A stretch of DNA of 41,043 nucleotides from positions 1 through 41,043 of the forward strand of contig JAMXLO010000048.1 of the NCBI GenBank assembly GCA_024280945.1, read 5' to 3'. This document shows positions 1 to 7,860 of the stretch, one piece after another (the first letter of the stretch is position 1; each line of letters begins with the position of its first letter). Origin of the DNA: Acetobacteraceae bacterium. GTDB taxonomy: Bacteria; Pseudomonadota; Alphaproteobacteria; Acetobacterales; Acetobacteraceae. The notes below the pieces were generated by a model. That model saw only the letters and a list, made by a program, of their open reading frames with translations, was not told the DNA's origin and did no database searches. A program made the translations under genes and the position numbers.

Positions 1-865
1 CGGCACCGCTCACTGCGGCGGCCGCGCCTTCACCGCCGAAGCCGCCCAGCAGCACGTTGATGATGCTGCGGTTCATTCCCTTGCACATGATGTACGACAG
101 TATCGCGCCTGACGCGCCCACCAGCGAGCCGGTGATGATCAGCGCCAGGTTCTGGATGGTGAAGCCGATGCCGGCCGCCGCCCAGCCCGAGTAGCTGTTC
201 AGCATCGATACCACCACCGGCATGTCGGCGCCGCCGATCGGGATGATGATCAGGAAGCCCAGGCCGAAGGCCAGCAGCGCGATCAGCCAGAATATCCCCT
301 GGCTGCCGGTAGCCACGAACAGGACGATCAGCACCACCAGCAGTGCGGCCAAACCGAGATTCAGCTTGTGCTGACCGGGGAAGACAATCGGAGCGCCGCT
401 CATCAGCGCCTGCAGCTTGGCGAAGGCGATCAGCGAACCGGAGAAGGTTATGGCGCCGATCGCCAACCCGATCGACATCTCGACGAGACTTTGCGTGTGG
501 ATGTTGCCGACGGTACCGATGCCGAATGCCTCAGGCGCATTGAGCGCTGCGGCAGCGACGAACACCGCGGCAAGTCCGACCAGCGAGTGGAACGCTGCGA
601 CAAGCTGCGGCAGCGCGGTCATCTGAATGCGCAGGGCAACGAACGTACCGATTGCGCCACCGATGATGATGCCCAGGAAGATCAGCCCGTATCCCAGGCC
701 GCCTATGCCGTGATGGGCCAGCGTGGCGACCACCGCCACGCCCATGCCAATCATCCCGAACCGGTTGCCCTGGCGCGACGTGACAGGCGACGACAGACCG
801 CGCAGTGCCAGGATGAACAGAACCGCGGCGACCAGGTAGGCGATCGACGTCAAATTTGCCGACAT
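1..865 (-). CDS. pntB: NAD(P) transhydrogenase subunit beta (3' end outside window)
   Basis: Membrane and NADP(H)-binding subunit of the proton-translocating transhydrogenase, which drives hydride transfer from NADH to NADP+ with the proton gradient. The first 288 codons lie in the window, starting MSANLTSIAYLVAAVLFILA. What is seen is a chain of hydrophobic helices with family signatures such as RQGNRFGMIGM near residue 31, a Gly-rich IGGAIGT segment, and a GQHKLNLG stretch. The NADP-binding domain III should follow beyond the left edge. The ATG lies 13 bp after the stop of pntAB, so the three pnt genes form one operon. The gene is open at the window boundary, not truncated biologically as far as can be seen. 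Identification is firm because of the motif set and gene order. Confidence 0.95.
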   Translation of the reverse strand, partial: MSANLTSIAYLVAAVLFILALRGLSSPVTSRQGNRFGMIGMGVAVVATLAHHGIGGLGYGLIFLGIIIGGAIGTFVALRIQMTALPQLVAAFHSLVGLAAVFVAAAALNAPEAFGIGTVGNIHTQSLVEMSIGLAIGAITFSGSLIAFAKLQALMSGAPIVFPGQHKLNLGLAALLVVLIVLFVATGSQGIFWLIALLAFGLGFLIIIPIGGADMPVVVSMLNSYSGWAAAGIGFTIQNLALIITGSLVGASGAILSYIMCKGMNRSIINVLLGGFGGEGAAAAVSGA

Positions 866-878
866 CCGCGCGCGCCCT

Positions 879-1271
879 CTACTGCCGGCGCCTGAACATC
901 GACAGCATGCGCTGCGTCACCACGAAGCCGCCGAAGATGTTGACGCTTGCCAGCGTGACGGCGATGAAGCCAAACGCCATCGCCCAGCCGCTGGTGCCCA
1001 ATCCGGTTGCCAGCATCGCGCCAACCACGATCACCGACGAGATGGCATTGGTCACCGACATGAGCGGAGAATGCAGTGCTGGTGTGACGTTCCACACGAC
1101 GTAGTAGCCGACGAAACACGCCATCAGGAAGATCGCCAGCAGGAAAACCACCGGCTCTACCTCGGAGACGACACCCGTTGTGCCCGCAAGCATGGAGTGG
1201 GCATGCGCAGCAAGCTCGTTGGCACGCTGTGCCAGCCGTTCGGCTTCGTCCGCGAGCTGGTTCGGGTTCAT
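879..1271 (-). CDS. pntAB: NAD(P) transhydrogenase subunit alpha part 2 (membrane part)
   Basis: Small membrane subunit (130 residues) corresponding to the C-terminal membrane part of the E. coli PntA chain; in alphaproteobacteria such as Rhodospirillum the alpha subunit is split in two. An N-terminal polar helix (about 1-30) is followed by three or four hydrophobic segments: [19 protein letters not shown], the conserved [17 protein letters not shown] loop near residues 63-79, and [20 protein letters not shown]. The TPALHSPLM...NAISS motif is diagnostic of this subunit. It sits 16 bp after pntAA and 13 bp before pntB. Its length fits the split-subunit family. Confidence 0.96.
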   Translation of the reverse strand: MNPNQLADEAERLAQRANELAAHAHSMLAGTTGVVSEVEPVVFLLAIFLMACFVGYYVVWNVTPALHSPLMSVTNAISSVIVVGAMLATGLGTSGWAMAFGFIAVTLASVNIFGGFVVTQRMLSMFRRRQ

Positions 1272-1287
1272 CGTTGTGTCTCCCGGC

Positions 1288-2427
1288 TCACGCCGCCTGC
1301 GCGGGCAAGAACTGTGGGTGCACGATGGCGCCGCCGCGAGTGAGGAGCACGCCCTTCACGATGTCGTCGTTCTCCGGCAGCTTCGGTGCCTGCGCATCCT
1401 TGTCCCAGAACGTGGTCAGGAACGTCAGCAGATTGCGCGCATAGAGCGACGACGCCGCGACCGGGATGCGGCCCGGCCAGTTGTGATATCCGAGCACAGC
1501 AACCCCGTTCGACGTGGTGATGCGCTCGCCCGGAACGGTCACCGCGCAGTTGCCACCAGAATCCGCGGCAAGATCGACGATCACGCTGCCGGGGCGCATC
1601 GACTGGACCATGGCCTCGGTCACGATGACCGGAGCGCGGCGGCCCATCACCAAAGCTGTGCAGATGACAAGATCATTCTTGGCAATGGTCGTCGCCATCA
1701 GTTCGGCCTGCTTCTGGCGGAACGCCTCGCTCATCTCGCGGGCATACGCCCCGGTCTGGCTCGCGGTCTCTTGGTCTTCCACCCCGACAAAGCTCGCGCC
1801 GAGGGACTTGATTTCCTCCTTGGCGGCGGGACGGACGTCAGTGGCGGACACGATGGCCCCAAGACGCCGCCCGGTGGCGATCGCCTGCAGACCAGCGACG
1901 CCGGCGCCGATCACGAACAGCCGCGCCGGCGGGACGGTCCCGGCGGCCGTCATCATCATTGGAAAACCGCGCTGGAATGCACCAGCGGCTTCAATGACGG
2001 CGCGATAACCTGCCAGGTTCGCCTGGCTCGACAGCACGTCCATGGCCTGTGCCCGGGTGATGCGCGGCAACAACTCCATCGCCACGCAATCGACTCCGGC
2101 CTCTGCCAGCTTCGACACCGCGTCCGCTTCGGCAAAGACATTGGCCGTGCAGATCAGCAGCGCACCGTGCGGGATCCGTGCAATCTGCTCGGGCAACGGC
2201 ATCTGCACCGCACATACCACACCGGCACCAGCGAGTGCCGCGGCATCATCGGAAACGATCTCGGCGCCTGCGCTGGCGTATTCCCGGTCGGGAAAGGCTG
2301 CCTGTGCACCAGCCCCTGTCTCGATCGCCACCGTCAGGCCGAGACCGATCAGGCGCTTGACTGTCTCCGGCGTTGCCGCAACGCGTGTTTCGAACGCGCG
2401 GCGTTCCTTCAGCACCGCAAGGCGCAT
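1288..2427 (-). CDS. pntAA: NAD(P) transhydrogenase subunit alpha part 1 (NAD-binding)
   Basis: Soluble NAD(H)-binding domain I of the transhydrogenase, 379 residues. It begins [20 protein letters not shown], the usual KExxxxExRVAxTPE-type start shared with alanine dehydrogenase. A Rossmann nucleotide motif is visible as [20 protein letters not shown] near residues 171-190, followed by VSATDVRP, whose Asp suits NAD. Later [19 protein letters not shown] matches the mobile-loop and dimer region. First gene of the pntAA-pntAB-pntB operon. An AAGGA ribosome-binding site lies before the ATG. The pathway role is NADPH supply. The short-chain dehydrogenase upstream is on the same strand but 130 bp away with a hairpin between. 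Confidence 0.96.
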   Translation of the reverse strand: MRLAVLKERRAFETRVAATPETVKRLIGLGLTVAIETGAGAQAAFPDREYASAGAEIVSDDAAALAGAGVVCAVQMPLPEQIARIPHGALLICTANVFAEADAVSKLAEAGVDCVAMELLPRITRAQAMDVLSSQANLAGYRAVIEAAGAFQRGFPMMMTAAGTVPPARLFVIGAGVAGLQAIATGRRLGAIVSATDVRPAAKEEIKSLGASFVGVEDQETASQTGAYAREMSEAFRQKQAELMATTIAKNDLVICTALVMGRRAPVIVTEAMVQSMRPGSVIVDLAADSGGNCAVTVPGERITTSNGVAVLGYHNWPGRIPVAASSLYARNLLTFLTTFWDKDAQAPKLPENDDIVKGVLLTRGGAIVHPQFLPAQAA

Positions 2428-2449
2428 CCGATCAATCCTTCATAATCAA

Positions 2450-2472
2450 AGCCCAGGAGCGGAGTCTGGGCT
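2450..2472 (-). terminator. Hairpin between the dehydrogenase and pntAA (possible weak terminator)
   Basis: AGCCCAG (2450-2456) and CTGGGCT (2466-2472) form a perfect 7-bp stem with a 9-base loop. Read on the minus strand the stem is followed by TTTGATTAT, a poor T tract, so termination after the upstream dehydrogenase gene is possible but weak. Inference from structure only. Confidence 0.35.
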
Positions 2473-2557
2473 CCGCAGGACATGCGGTCAGGGTCCAATC
2501 CACCGCGCCCGAACATGCGCGAAGGGGTGGAGTGGTGCAAGAGCAGGAGGCCGTGCC

Positions 2558-3289
2558 TTACAATGTCGCACCACCGTCAATCGCGACTTCGGCGCCGGTG
2601 ATGTAGCCGCTCTCATCCGACAGTAGAAACAGCACGAGCCTGGCAACCTCTTCGGCGGTGCCCATCCGCTTCATCGGCACCTGCTGCACACGCTGCCGGT
2701 TCTGCTCCGGCGTGCGCACCTTCAGCATCTCGGTGTCGATCGGGCCAGGGTGCACCGAATTCACCCGTATCTTGCGCGGGGCGAGATCGACTGCGGCCGC
2801 CTTGGTCATGCCGCGCAGCGCCCACTTGGTGGCACTGTAAGCAATAGCGCCAGGCGAGCCCCGCAGCCCAGCGACAGATGAAATGTTGACGATCGAGCCG
2901 CCGCCGGAACGCTCCATCAGGGGCACCACGCATTTCATGCCGAGGAAGCAGCCGAGCTGGTTGATCCGCATGTGCCGCTCGAACAATTCGGTGTCCGTTT
3001 CCATCAGCGTGCTCGGCTGATAGATGCCGGCATTGTTGACCAGGCCGTGCAGGCCGCCGAACGAGCTGGCGGCATCGATCGCCTTCTGCCAGTCGCTCTC
3101 CAGCGTCACATCCTGGCGCAGAAACGCCGCCGCGCTGCCAAGCTCACTGGCCAGCCGGCGACCTTCCGCCTCCAGGACGTCGCCGATCACCACGCGCGCG
3201 CCCTCTGCGATGCAAAGCCGTGCCTCCGCTGCGCCCTGGCCGCGCGCACCGCCGCTGATCAGGATCACCTTTCCGTCGAGACGAGCCAT
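2558..3289 (-). CDS. Short-chain dehydrogenase/reductase (SDR)
   Basis: Classical SDR of 243 residues, NAD(P)-dependent oxidoreductase of unknown alcohol, steroid-like or acyl substrate. Cofactor motif ISGGARGQG near residues 11-19 (a variant of TGxxxGxG), GDVLEAE with an Asp that favours NAD(H), NNAG at about 86-89, catalytic Ser in NISSVAG, and the YSATK catalytic Tyr/Lys near 150-154. The IRVNSVHPGPIDT segment and the C-terminal GAEVAIDGG close are standard. A GGAGGAA ribosome-binding site precedes the ATG. It is divergent from a second SDR (3358) with 68 bp between the starts. The two share many motifs (RSGGGS, SSVAG, YSATK, VNSVHPG), so they may be old paralogues working on related substrates; that is inference. 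Confidence 0.9.
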   Translation of the reverse strand: MARLDGKVILISGGARGQGAAEARLCIAEGARVVIGDVLEAEGRRLASELGSAAAFLRQDVTLESDWQKAIDAASSFGGLHGLVNNAGIYQPSTLMETDTELFERHMRINQLGCFLGMKCVVPLMERSGGGSIVNISSVAGLRGSPGAIAYSATKWALRGMTKAAAVDLAPRKIRVNSVHPGPIDTEMLKVRTPEQNRQRVQQVPMKRMGTAEEVARLVLFLLSDESGYITGAEVAIDGGATL

Positions 3290-3357
3290 CGCTGTTCCTC
3301 CCTTCCCTGCCCGGCATTGGAATGGTCAAGTGCCACCCAAGGCAAGGGAGGGGCGCA

Positions 3358-4131
3358 ATGGGTCAGCTCGATGGCAAGATCGGCATCATCACCGGCGGCG
3401 CGTCCGGTATCGGTGCCGCCTGCGCGCGTGTTCTCGCACGCGAAGGGTCAAAGCTGGTGCTGACGGATCTCGACGACGCAGCGGGGCGACGCCTCGCCGA
3501 GCAGCTCGGTGCGGTTTATGTGCACCACGACGTCACCGATGAGGCCGGCTGGCCTGAAGTCGTCGCGGCAGCCGAGAAGCTCGGCGGATTGCACATCCTG
3601 GTAGCCAATGCCGGCATCGGCATCATGGGTTCTGCACTCGACATGTCGCTGGCCGACTGGCGGCGACAGATGGCGATCAATGTCGATGGAGTGTTCCTGA
3701 CGGTGAAGTACGGCATCCCGCTGATGCGGCGTTCGGGTGGTGGCTCGGTCGTCATGATGTCGTCGGTGGCCGGCATTCGAGGCTCGGCGAACCTCGCCGG
3801 CTACAGCGCGACCAAGGGTGCGGTGCGATTGTTCGCCAAATCGATCGCGCTCGAATGCGCTGCGGCGCGCGACAATATTCGGGTGAACTCGGTGCATCCC
3901 GGCGTGATCGACACACCGATCTGGACCAAGTTGCCGCCAGGCGCGAATGCACCACTCGACCCGAACGTGATTGCGGCTGCGACCGTGCCGATTGGCCAGG
4001 CCGGTCAGGCGGAGGACATCGCCAATGGCGTACTGTTCCTGTGTTCCGATGCCTCACGTCACATGACCGGATCGGAGCTGGTGATCGACGGCGGCATGAC
4101 GGCGGGGCGGAGCGGAAGACTGGGCGGCTAA
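3358..4131 (+). CDS. Short-chain dehydrogenase/reductase (SDR)
   Basis: Classical SDR, 257 residues from the ATG at 3358, chosen because GGGAGGGG lies just before it and MGQLDGKIGIITGG is a normal SDR opening; an in-frame ATG at 3322 would add 12 atypical residues. Motifs: TGGASGIG cofactor loop (about 12-19), TDLDD after beta-2 (NAD-type acid), VANAG (a variant of NNAG), MMSSVAG with catalytic Ser, YSATK with catalytic Tyr and Lys, and VNSVHPGVIDTPIW. The C-terminus is ELVIDGGMTAG. Its 3' end overlaps the convergent ABC1/UbiB-like gene by 4 bp. Substrate cannot be told from sequence. Confidence 0.9.
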   Translation: MGQLDGKIGIITGGASGIGAACARVLAREGSKLVLTDLDDAAGRRLAEQLGAVYVHHDVTDEAGWPEVVAAAEKLGGLHILVANAGIGIMGSALDMSLADWRRQMAINVDGVFLTVKYGIPLMRRSGGGSVVMMSSVAGIRGSANLAGYSATKGAVRLFAKSIALECAAARDNIRVNSVHPGVIDTPIWTKLPPGANAPLDPNVIAAATVPIGQAGQAEDIANGVLFLCSDASRHMTGSELVIDGGMTAGRSGRLGG

Positions 4132-5474
4132 GCCGCCGGCGGAACCTGTGCCTGTGCCAACGCTGCGGCCTGCCGTTCCGCCAGTGCCGCTTCATTGAAA
4201 TCAGCGATCAGGTCATGGAACAGCCGGCTCCAGTTCAGCTCAGCCTTCAGGCGCAGGAACACGCCGCCCAAGCCGATCGCCGAGCGATCCATCAGCACGA
4301 ACTCGCGCGGCGGCTTGACGCCACCGGTGCGCTTCAACCCGGCATGCACGCGTTCGGCCACCTCGCGACCGAACTGCGGATCGTCGGTCTCCTGGATGCG
4401 GCGGACACGGTCGTCGCAGAGCGGCTCGTACAGGAAGTGCGCCCATAGGTTGAGCGCCGCCATCTTCTCCTTCGACAGATCGGTGAAGCCCCAGGTCGAG
4501 TAAGCGTGGTGCGCCTTCGCATCGTCCTTGTCCCGCACTGCCTCATACAGATCGATCACGCCGCGTACGAACTTTGCGTTGAACACGCGGATCGCGCCGA
4601 AGTCCAACAGGTTCACCGATGCGTCTGCCCGCACCTGATAATTGCCGAGATGCGGATCTCCATGAATCACGCCGTAGCGATAGAACGGCACATACCATGC
4701 ACGGAACAGCGCCTTGGCGACGCGATTGCGCTCCTCCTGCGGCGGGTCTTCGGCCAGGCGTTGCAGCAGCGAGCGGCCGTCCAGCCAGGTCATCGTCAGC
4801 AGTCGTCTGGTGCAGTAGCCGGCAATCGGCACCGGCACATGCACCATCGGGTCGTTCGCCAGCATCTGTCCATACAAACGCATTTGCGCGGCTTCGCGTT
4901 CGTAGTCGAGTTCCTCGCGCAGACGCTCGGCGAGTTCCTTGTACACCTCCTCATGTTGGATGGCGTTGTCCATGCGATGATAGATCGCCATCGCCAGCCT
5001 CAGCTGCCGAAGATCGGCTTCGACCGTACTCGGCATGTCGGGGTACTGCAGCTTGCACGCGACATCGGTGCCGTCATGCAGGCGCGCCCGGTGCACCTGT
5101 CCCAGACTGGCGGCCGCCGCAGCCTCGTGACCGAACGTTGCGAACCTTGCTTCCCAACCGCCGCCCAATTCGCTGGCCATCCGCCGACGCACGAAATGCC
5201 AACCCATCGGCGGTGCGTTCGACTGCAATTGCGCCAGTTCAGCGGCGTACTCGGCAGGCAGCGCATCCGGCACAGTGGACAGAAACTGCGCCACCTTCAT
5301 CAGCGGCCCCTTCAGTCCGCCCAGGATGGTACGCAGGTCCTCGGCATGTGCGGCGCGGTCGGTCTTGATGCCGAAGACGCGCTCGCCCGCCACGCGCGCC
5401 GCAATACCACCCACCGCTCCCGACGTCCGCGCCATCCGGCGCAGCTCGCCGAACAGGTTCCCGCGATCAGACAT
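4128..5474 (-). CDS. ABC1/UbiB/AarF-family kinase-like protein
   Basis: Atypical protein-kinase-like ATPase of the ABC1 (UbiB/COQ8) family, 448 residues; members support ubiquinone synthesis or lipid homeostasis. Seen: KVAQ at 60-63 in place of the usual KxGQ, an Ala-rich loop AAAAASLGQVHRA (118-130) in place of a P-loop, a conserved Lys near 141, EELDYEREA (about 187-195), HGDPHLGN (271-278, catalytic loop) and DFG (291-293). I see no clear C-terminal membrane helices like those of E. coli UbiB. The start ATG at 5474 overlaps the stop of the DUF559 gene (ATGTCTGA) and has no visible Shine-Dalgarno, so translation is probably coupled. An upstream extension to 5570 would run through the repeat and is unlikely. 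Confidence 0.88.
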   Translation of the reverse strand: MSDRGNLFGELRRMARTSGAVGGIAARVAGERVFGIKTDRAAHAEDLRTILGGLKGPLMKVAQFLSTVPDALPAEYAAELAQLQSNAPPMGWHFVRRRMASELGGGWEARFATFGHEAAAAASLGQVHRARLHDGTDVACKLQYPDMPSTVEADLRQLRLAMAIYHRMDNAIQHEEVYKELAERLREELDYEREAAQMRLYGQMLANDPMVHVPVPIAGYCTRRLLTMTWLDGRSLLQRLAEDPPQEERNRVAKALFRAWYVPFYRYGVIHGDPHLGNYQVRADASVNLLDFGAIRVFNAKFVRGVIDLYEAVRDKDDAKAHHAYSTWGFTDLSKEKMAALNLWAHFLYEPLCDDRVRRIQETDDPQFGREVAERVHAGLKRTGGVKPPREFVLMDRSAIGLGGVFLRLKAELNWSRLFHDLIADFNEAALAERQAAALAQAQVPPAA

Positions 5475-5961
5475 GGAGATGGACGGTGGCAGGATAAGCA
5501 GAGGGAGAAGAGGAAGGAGACTCCCCCTCCCCTTGCGGGAGGGGGGTGGGGGGAGGGGGCGTTGCCGCAATCTCGCCGATAGCGATCAGCGTGCCCTCCA
5601 GGTTCGCCAGCACATCGCGATTGGCGACACGAACTACGCGAATACCGTGCCGCGCCATCCAAGCATCGCGAGTCGCATCGATGCGAGAGTCGATATGAGA
5701 GATGCCATCGACCTCGACGACCAGCTTGGCCGACGCACAATAGAAGTCGGCAATACAAGGCCCCAGCGGGACCTGCCGCCGAAACTTCAAACCGCGTAGC
5801 CGATGCCCGCGCAATCCCTGCCACAGCTTTCTCTCGGCAGGCGTGGCGTCTCGGCGCAGCGCACGGGCATGGGACAACAGCGAAGAACCAGTCGCCCCCT
5901 CCCCCCGCCCCCCTCCCGCAAGGGGAGGGGGATTGCTTTCGCCACTCTCTTTCTCGCTCAC
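5467..5961 (-). CDS. DUF559 (Vsr-like, PD-(D/E)xK-type) protein inside an inverted-repeat cassette
   Basis: The core (roughly residues 27-135) reads SHARALRRDATPAERKLW, then GLKFRRQVPLGPCIADFYC and AKLVVEVDGISH. This is the DUF559 signature, a fold related to very-short-patch-repair endonucleases. The Asp of IADFYC and the Glu/Asp of VVEVDG are candidate metal ligands. Function is unproven in this family. The GTG at 5961 is proposed as start because GTGA overlaps the stop of the peptidase gene; an ATG at 6018 inside that gene is an alternative. Both ends of the protein are encoded by 40-bp inverted repeats and read as low-complexity tails (PPPLAGGGRGEG at the N-terminus, TPPPPTPLPQGEGE at the C-terminus). 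Its TGA overlaps the downstream kinase-like ATG. Confidence 0.82.
   Translation of the reverse strand: MSEKESGESNPPPLAGGGRGEGATGSSLLSHARALRRDATPAERKLWQGLRGHRLRGLKFRRQVPLGPCIADFYCASAKLVVEVDGISHIDSRIDATRDAWMARHGIRVVRVANRDVLANLEGTLIAIGEIAATPPPPTPLPQGEGESPSSSPSAYPATVHLHV
5522..5561 (+). repeat. 40-bp inverted repeat, left copy, flanking DUF559
   Basis: A C-then-G-rich sequence with core CCCCTTGCGGGAGGGGGG. It is the reverse complement of 5893-5932 with a single difference (T at 5547 against the complement of G at 5907). The repeat has its own internal dyad around TTGCGGGA. Here it encodes the C-terminal TPPPPTPLPQGEGE tail of the DUF559 protein. No other copy is seen in this window. Confidence 0.95.
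5893..5932 (-). repeat. 40-bp inverted repeat, right copy, flanking DUF559
   Basis: Partner of 5522-5561 in opposite orientation, 39 of 40 positions identical. It encodes the N-terminal PPPLAGGGRGEG segment of the DUF559 reading frame. Identity ends sharply at both edges of the 40 bp, as expected of a defined repeat unit rather than a long duplication. Confidence 0.95.
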
Positions 5962-7763
5962 CCCACGGTCTCCAGCTCGTCGATGAAGCCGGCGATCACA
6001 TCCAAACCCTTCTTCCAAAACGCGGGATCGGACGCATCCAGTCCGAATGGCGCCAGCAGCTCCTTATGCCGCTTGGTACCGCCGGCTCGTAGCATCTCCA
6101 GGTACTTCGCCTGGAACCCCGGATGGCCCGATTGGAATACCGAATACAGTGCGTTCACCAGGCAATCGCCAAACGCATAAGCATAGACATAGAACGGCGA
6201 ATGGATGAAATGCGGCACATAGGCCCAGTAGACGCTATACTCCGGCGTAAATTCGAACGCCGGCCCCAGACTCTCCGTCTGCACCTGCAGCCATAGTTCG
6301 CCGATCCGATCGGGCACCAGTTCGCCAGAGCGCCGCTGATCGTGCAGCAGCGTCTCGAAGTGATAGAATGCGACCTGGCGCACCACCGTGTTGAGCATGT
6401 CCTCGACCTTTGCCGCCAGCATAATGCGGCGGCGCTTCGGGTCGGCGGCATCGAGCAGCGCGCGGAACGTCAGCATCTCGCCGAATACGCTCGCAGTCTC
6501 GGCCAATGTCAGGGGCGTGCCCGCCATCAGGTAACCCTGCTCCGCCGCCAGCACCTGGTGCACGCCGTGGCCAAGTTCGTGCGCCAGCGTCATCACATCG
6601 CGTGTGCGCCCATGATAGTTCAGCAGCAGATAAGGATGTGCCGATGGCACTGTCGGATGGGCGAACGCTCCGCTCGCCTTGCCGGGCTTCAGCGTCGCAT
6701 CGATCCACGGCCGGTCGAAGAACCTCCGCCCGATCTCGCTGAGTTGCGGGCTGAACGCGCCATACGCCTTCAGCACCCGCTCGCGCGCATCGTTCCATTC
6801 GATCGTGCGGTCGTCATCGTTCGGCAATGGCGCGTTGCGATCCCAGTGCATCAGTTTGGGCAATCCAAGCCACTTCGCCTTCATCAGGTAATAGCGATGC
6901 GCGAGTCGCGGGAAATCCGACCGCACTGCCGACACGAGCGCGTCGACCACCTCGTCCTCCACCATGTTGGAGCGATTGCGATAGCTGCCAGGCCGTGGGT
7001 AGTGCCGCCACGTGTCGACGATCTCCTTGTCCTTCGCCAGCGTGTTGGTGACCAGCGAGAACAGCCGGATGTCATCTGCGAACGCCTTGCCGATCGCCCG
7101 CCCGGCCGCTTCGCGTACCGACCGATCCTGATCCGACAGCTTGTTCAGCGCCGCACTGACCGTCAGCTCCTCGCCGTTCATCGGCACGCGCATGCTGGCG
7201 ATGGTCTCGTCGAACAGCCGACTCCAGGCACTGCGGCCTGTGACCTCCTTCTCGTGCAGAAGCTTTTCCAATTCGTCGGAAAGCTGGTGCGGGCGGAACA
7301 CGCGAAGGTCGCGCAACCATGGCCGCCACCGGGCCAGCGCGGGATCAGCCAACTTCTGTTCCAGCGCCGCATCGTCCAGCCGATTCAGTTCGAGCGCAAA
7401 GAACAGCAGATGGCTGCTGATCGCGGTGACCCGCTCGCTGACCGTCTGGTAGAAGCGGCCGATCTCGGCATCGGTCGAGTCCCCCGAGAACAGCAGCTGG
7501 GCATAGGACATCAGCCGGCCGAGGACTTCCTCGATCCCCTCGTACTCGCCGATGGCTGCCGACAGCGCAGCACCTGAAAGGCCTGCCAGCTTGCCCTGCA
7601 GTGCAGCAGCGAATGCCTTCGCCGCCTTGTCGGCCTTGGCAAAATCCGCCTCGACGGCCGGACTGTCCGGCGCCTGGTAGAGATCGCCGAGGTCCCAGGT
7701 CGGTAGCTCCTGCGCGGTCGGCTGGCTGATGGCGGCATCGGCAGCGGCGGTCTGGCGCGTCAT
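5958..7763 (-). CDS. pepF: M3-family oligoendopeptidase (PepF-like)
   Basis: Cytoplasmic zinc metallopeptidase that hydrolyses short peptides; 601 residues, usual for the M3B/oligoendopeptidase F group. The zinc motif HELGH is at about 395-399, followed by LAETASVFGE whose Glu is the third ligand. The N-terminal domain (TWDLGDLYQAPDSPAVEADF) and a C-terminal FYVYAYAFGDCLVNALY segment are family-typical. The ATG at 7763 is chosen because CCGAGGACAGA gives a good ribosome-binding site; an ATG at 7790 has none. The 3' end overlaps the GTG of the DUF559 gene by the GTGA arrangement, so the two are probably translated in a coupled way. Divergent from the acyl-CoA synthetase gene at 7861. Confidence 0.93.
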   Translation of the reverse strand: MTRQTAAADAAISQPTAQELPTWDLGDLYQAPDSPAVEADFAKADKAAKAFAAALQGKLAGLSGAALSAAIGEYEGIEEVLGRLMSYAQLLFSGDSTDAEIGRFYQTVSERVTAISSHLLFFALELNRLDDAALEQKLADPALARWRPWLRDLRVFRPHQLSDELEKLLHEKEVTGRSAWSRLFDETIASMRVPMNGEELTVSAALNKLSDQDRSVREAAGRAIGKAFADDIRLFSLVTNTLAKDKEIVDTWRHYPRPGSYRNRSNMVEDEVVDALVSAVRSDFPRLAHRYYLMKAKWLGLPKLMHWDRNAPLPNDDDRTIEWNDARERVLKAYGAFSPQLSEIGRRFFDRPWIDATLKPGKASGAFAHPTVPSAHPYLLLNYHGRTRDVMTLAHELGHGVHQVLAAEQGYLMAGTPLTLAETASVFGEMLTFRALLDAADPKRRRIMLAAKVEDMLNTVVRQVAFYHFETLLHDQRRSGELVPDRIGELWLQVQTESLGPAFEFTPEYSVYWAYVPHFIHSPFYVYAYAFGDCLVNALYSVFQSGHPGFQAKYLEMLRAGGTKRHKELLAPFGLDASDPAFWKKGLDVIAGFIDELETVG

Positions 7764-7860
7764 TCTGTCCTCGGAGGCTGCGGTCGGCATTCATGTAAGG
7801 TAGGAGCAGCGGCGGTCAAAGAGTTGCGTGCCAAGCGAAACGGGACAACAGGGAGCAGAC

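Noticed and set aside
1180-2445. 421-codon open frame on plus strand opposite pntAA
   Set aside because: It mirrors a well-defined gene on the other strand, is rich in His/Arg/Gln as expected for antisense frames in GC-rich DNA, and has no motif.
4506-5582. 358-codon plus-strand frame opposite the ABC1-like gene
   Set aside because: Antisense shadow; the minus strand encodes all kinase-like motifs.
5522-5932. Pair of GC-rich repeats read as a CRISPR remnant
   Set aside because: Only two copies, in inverted and not direct orientation, separated by a gene; no cas genes.
6342-7577. 411-codon plus-strand frame opposite the M3 peptidase
   Set aside because: Antisense shadow; composition is Arg/Gln/His-rich with no domain, and the minus-strand gene has HELGH and full family length.
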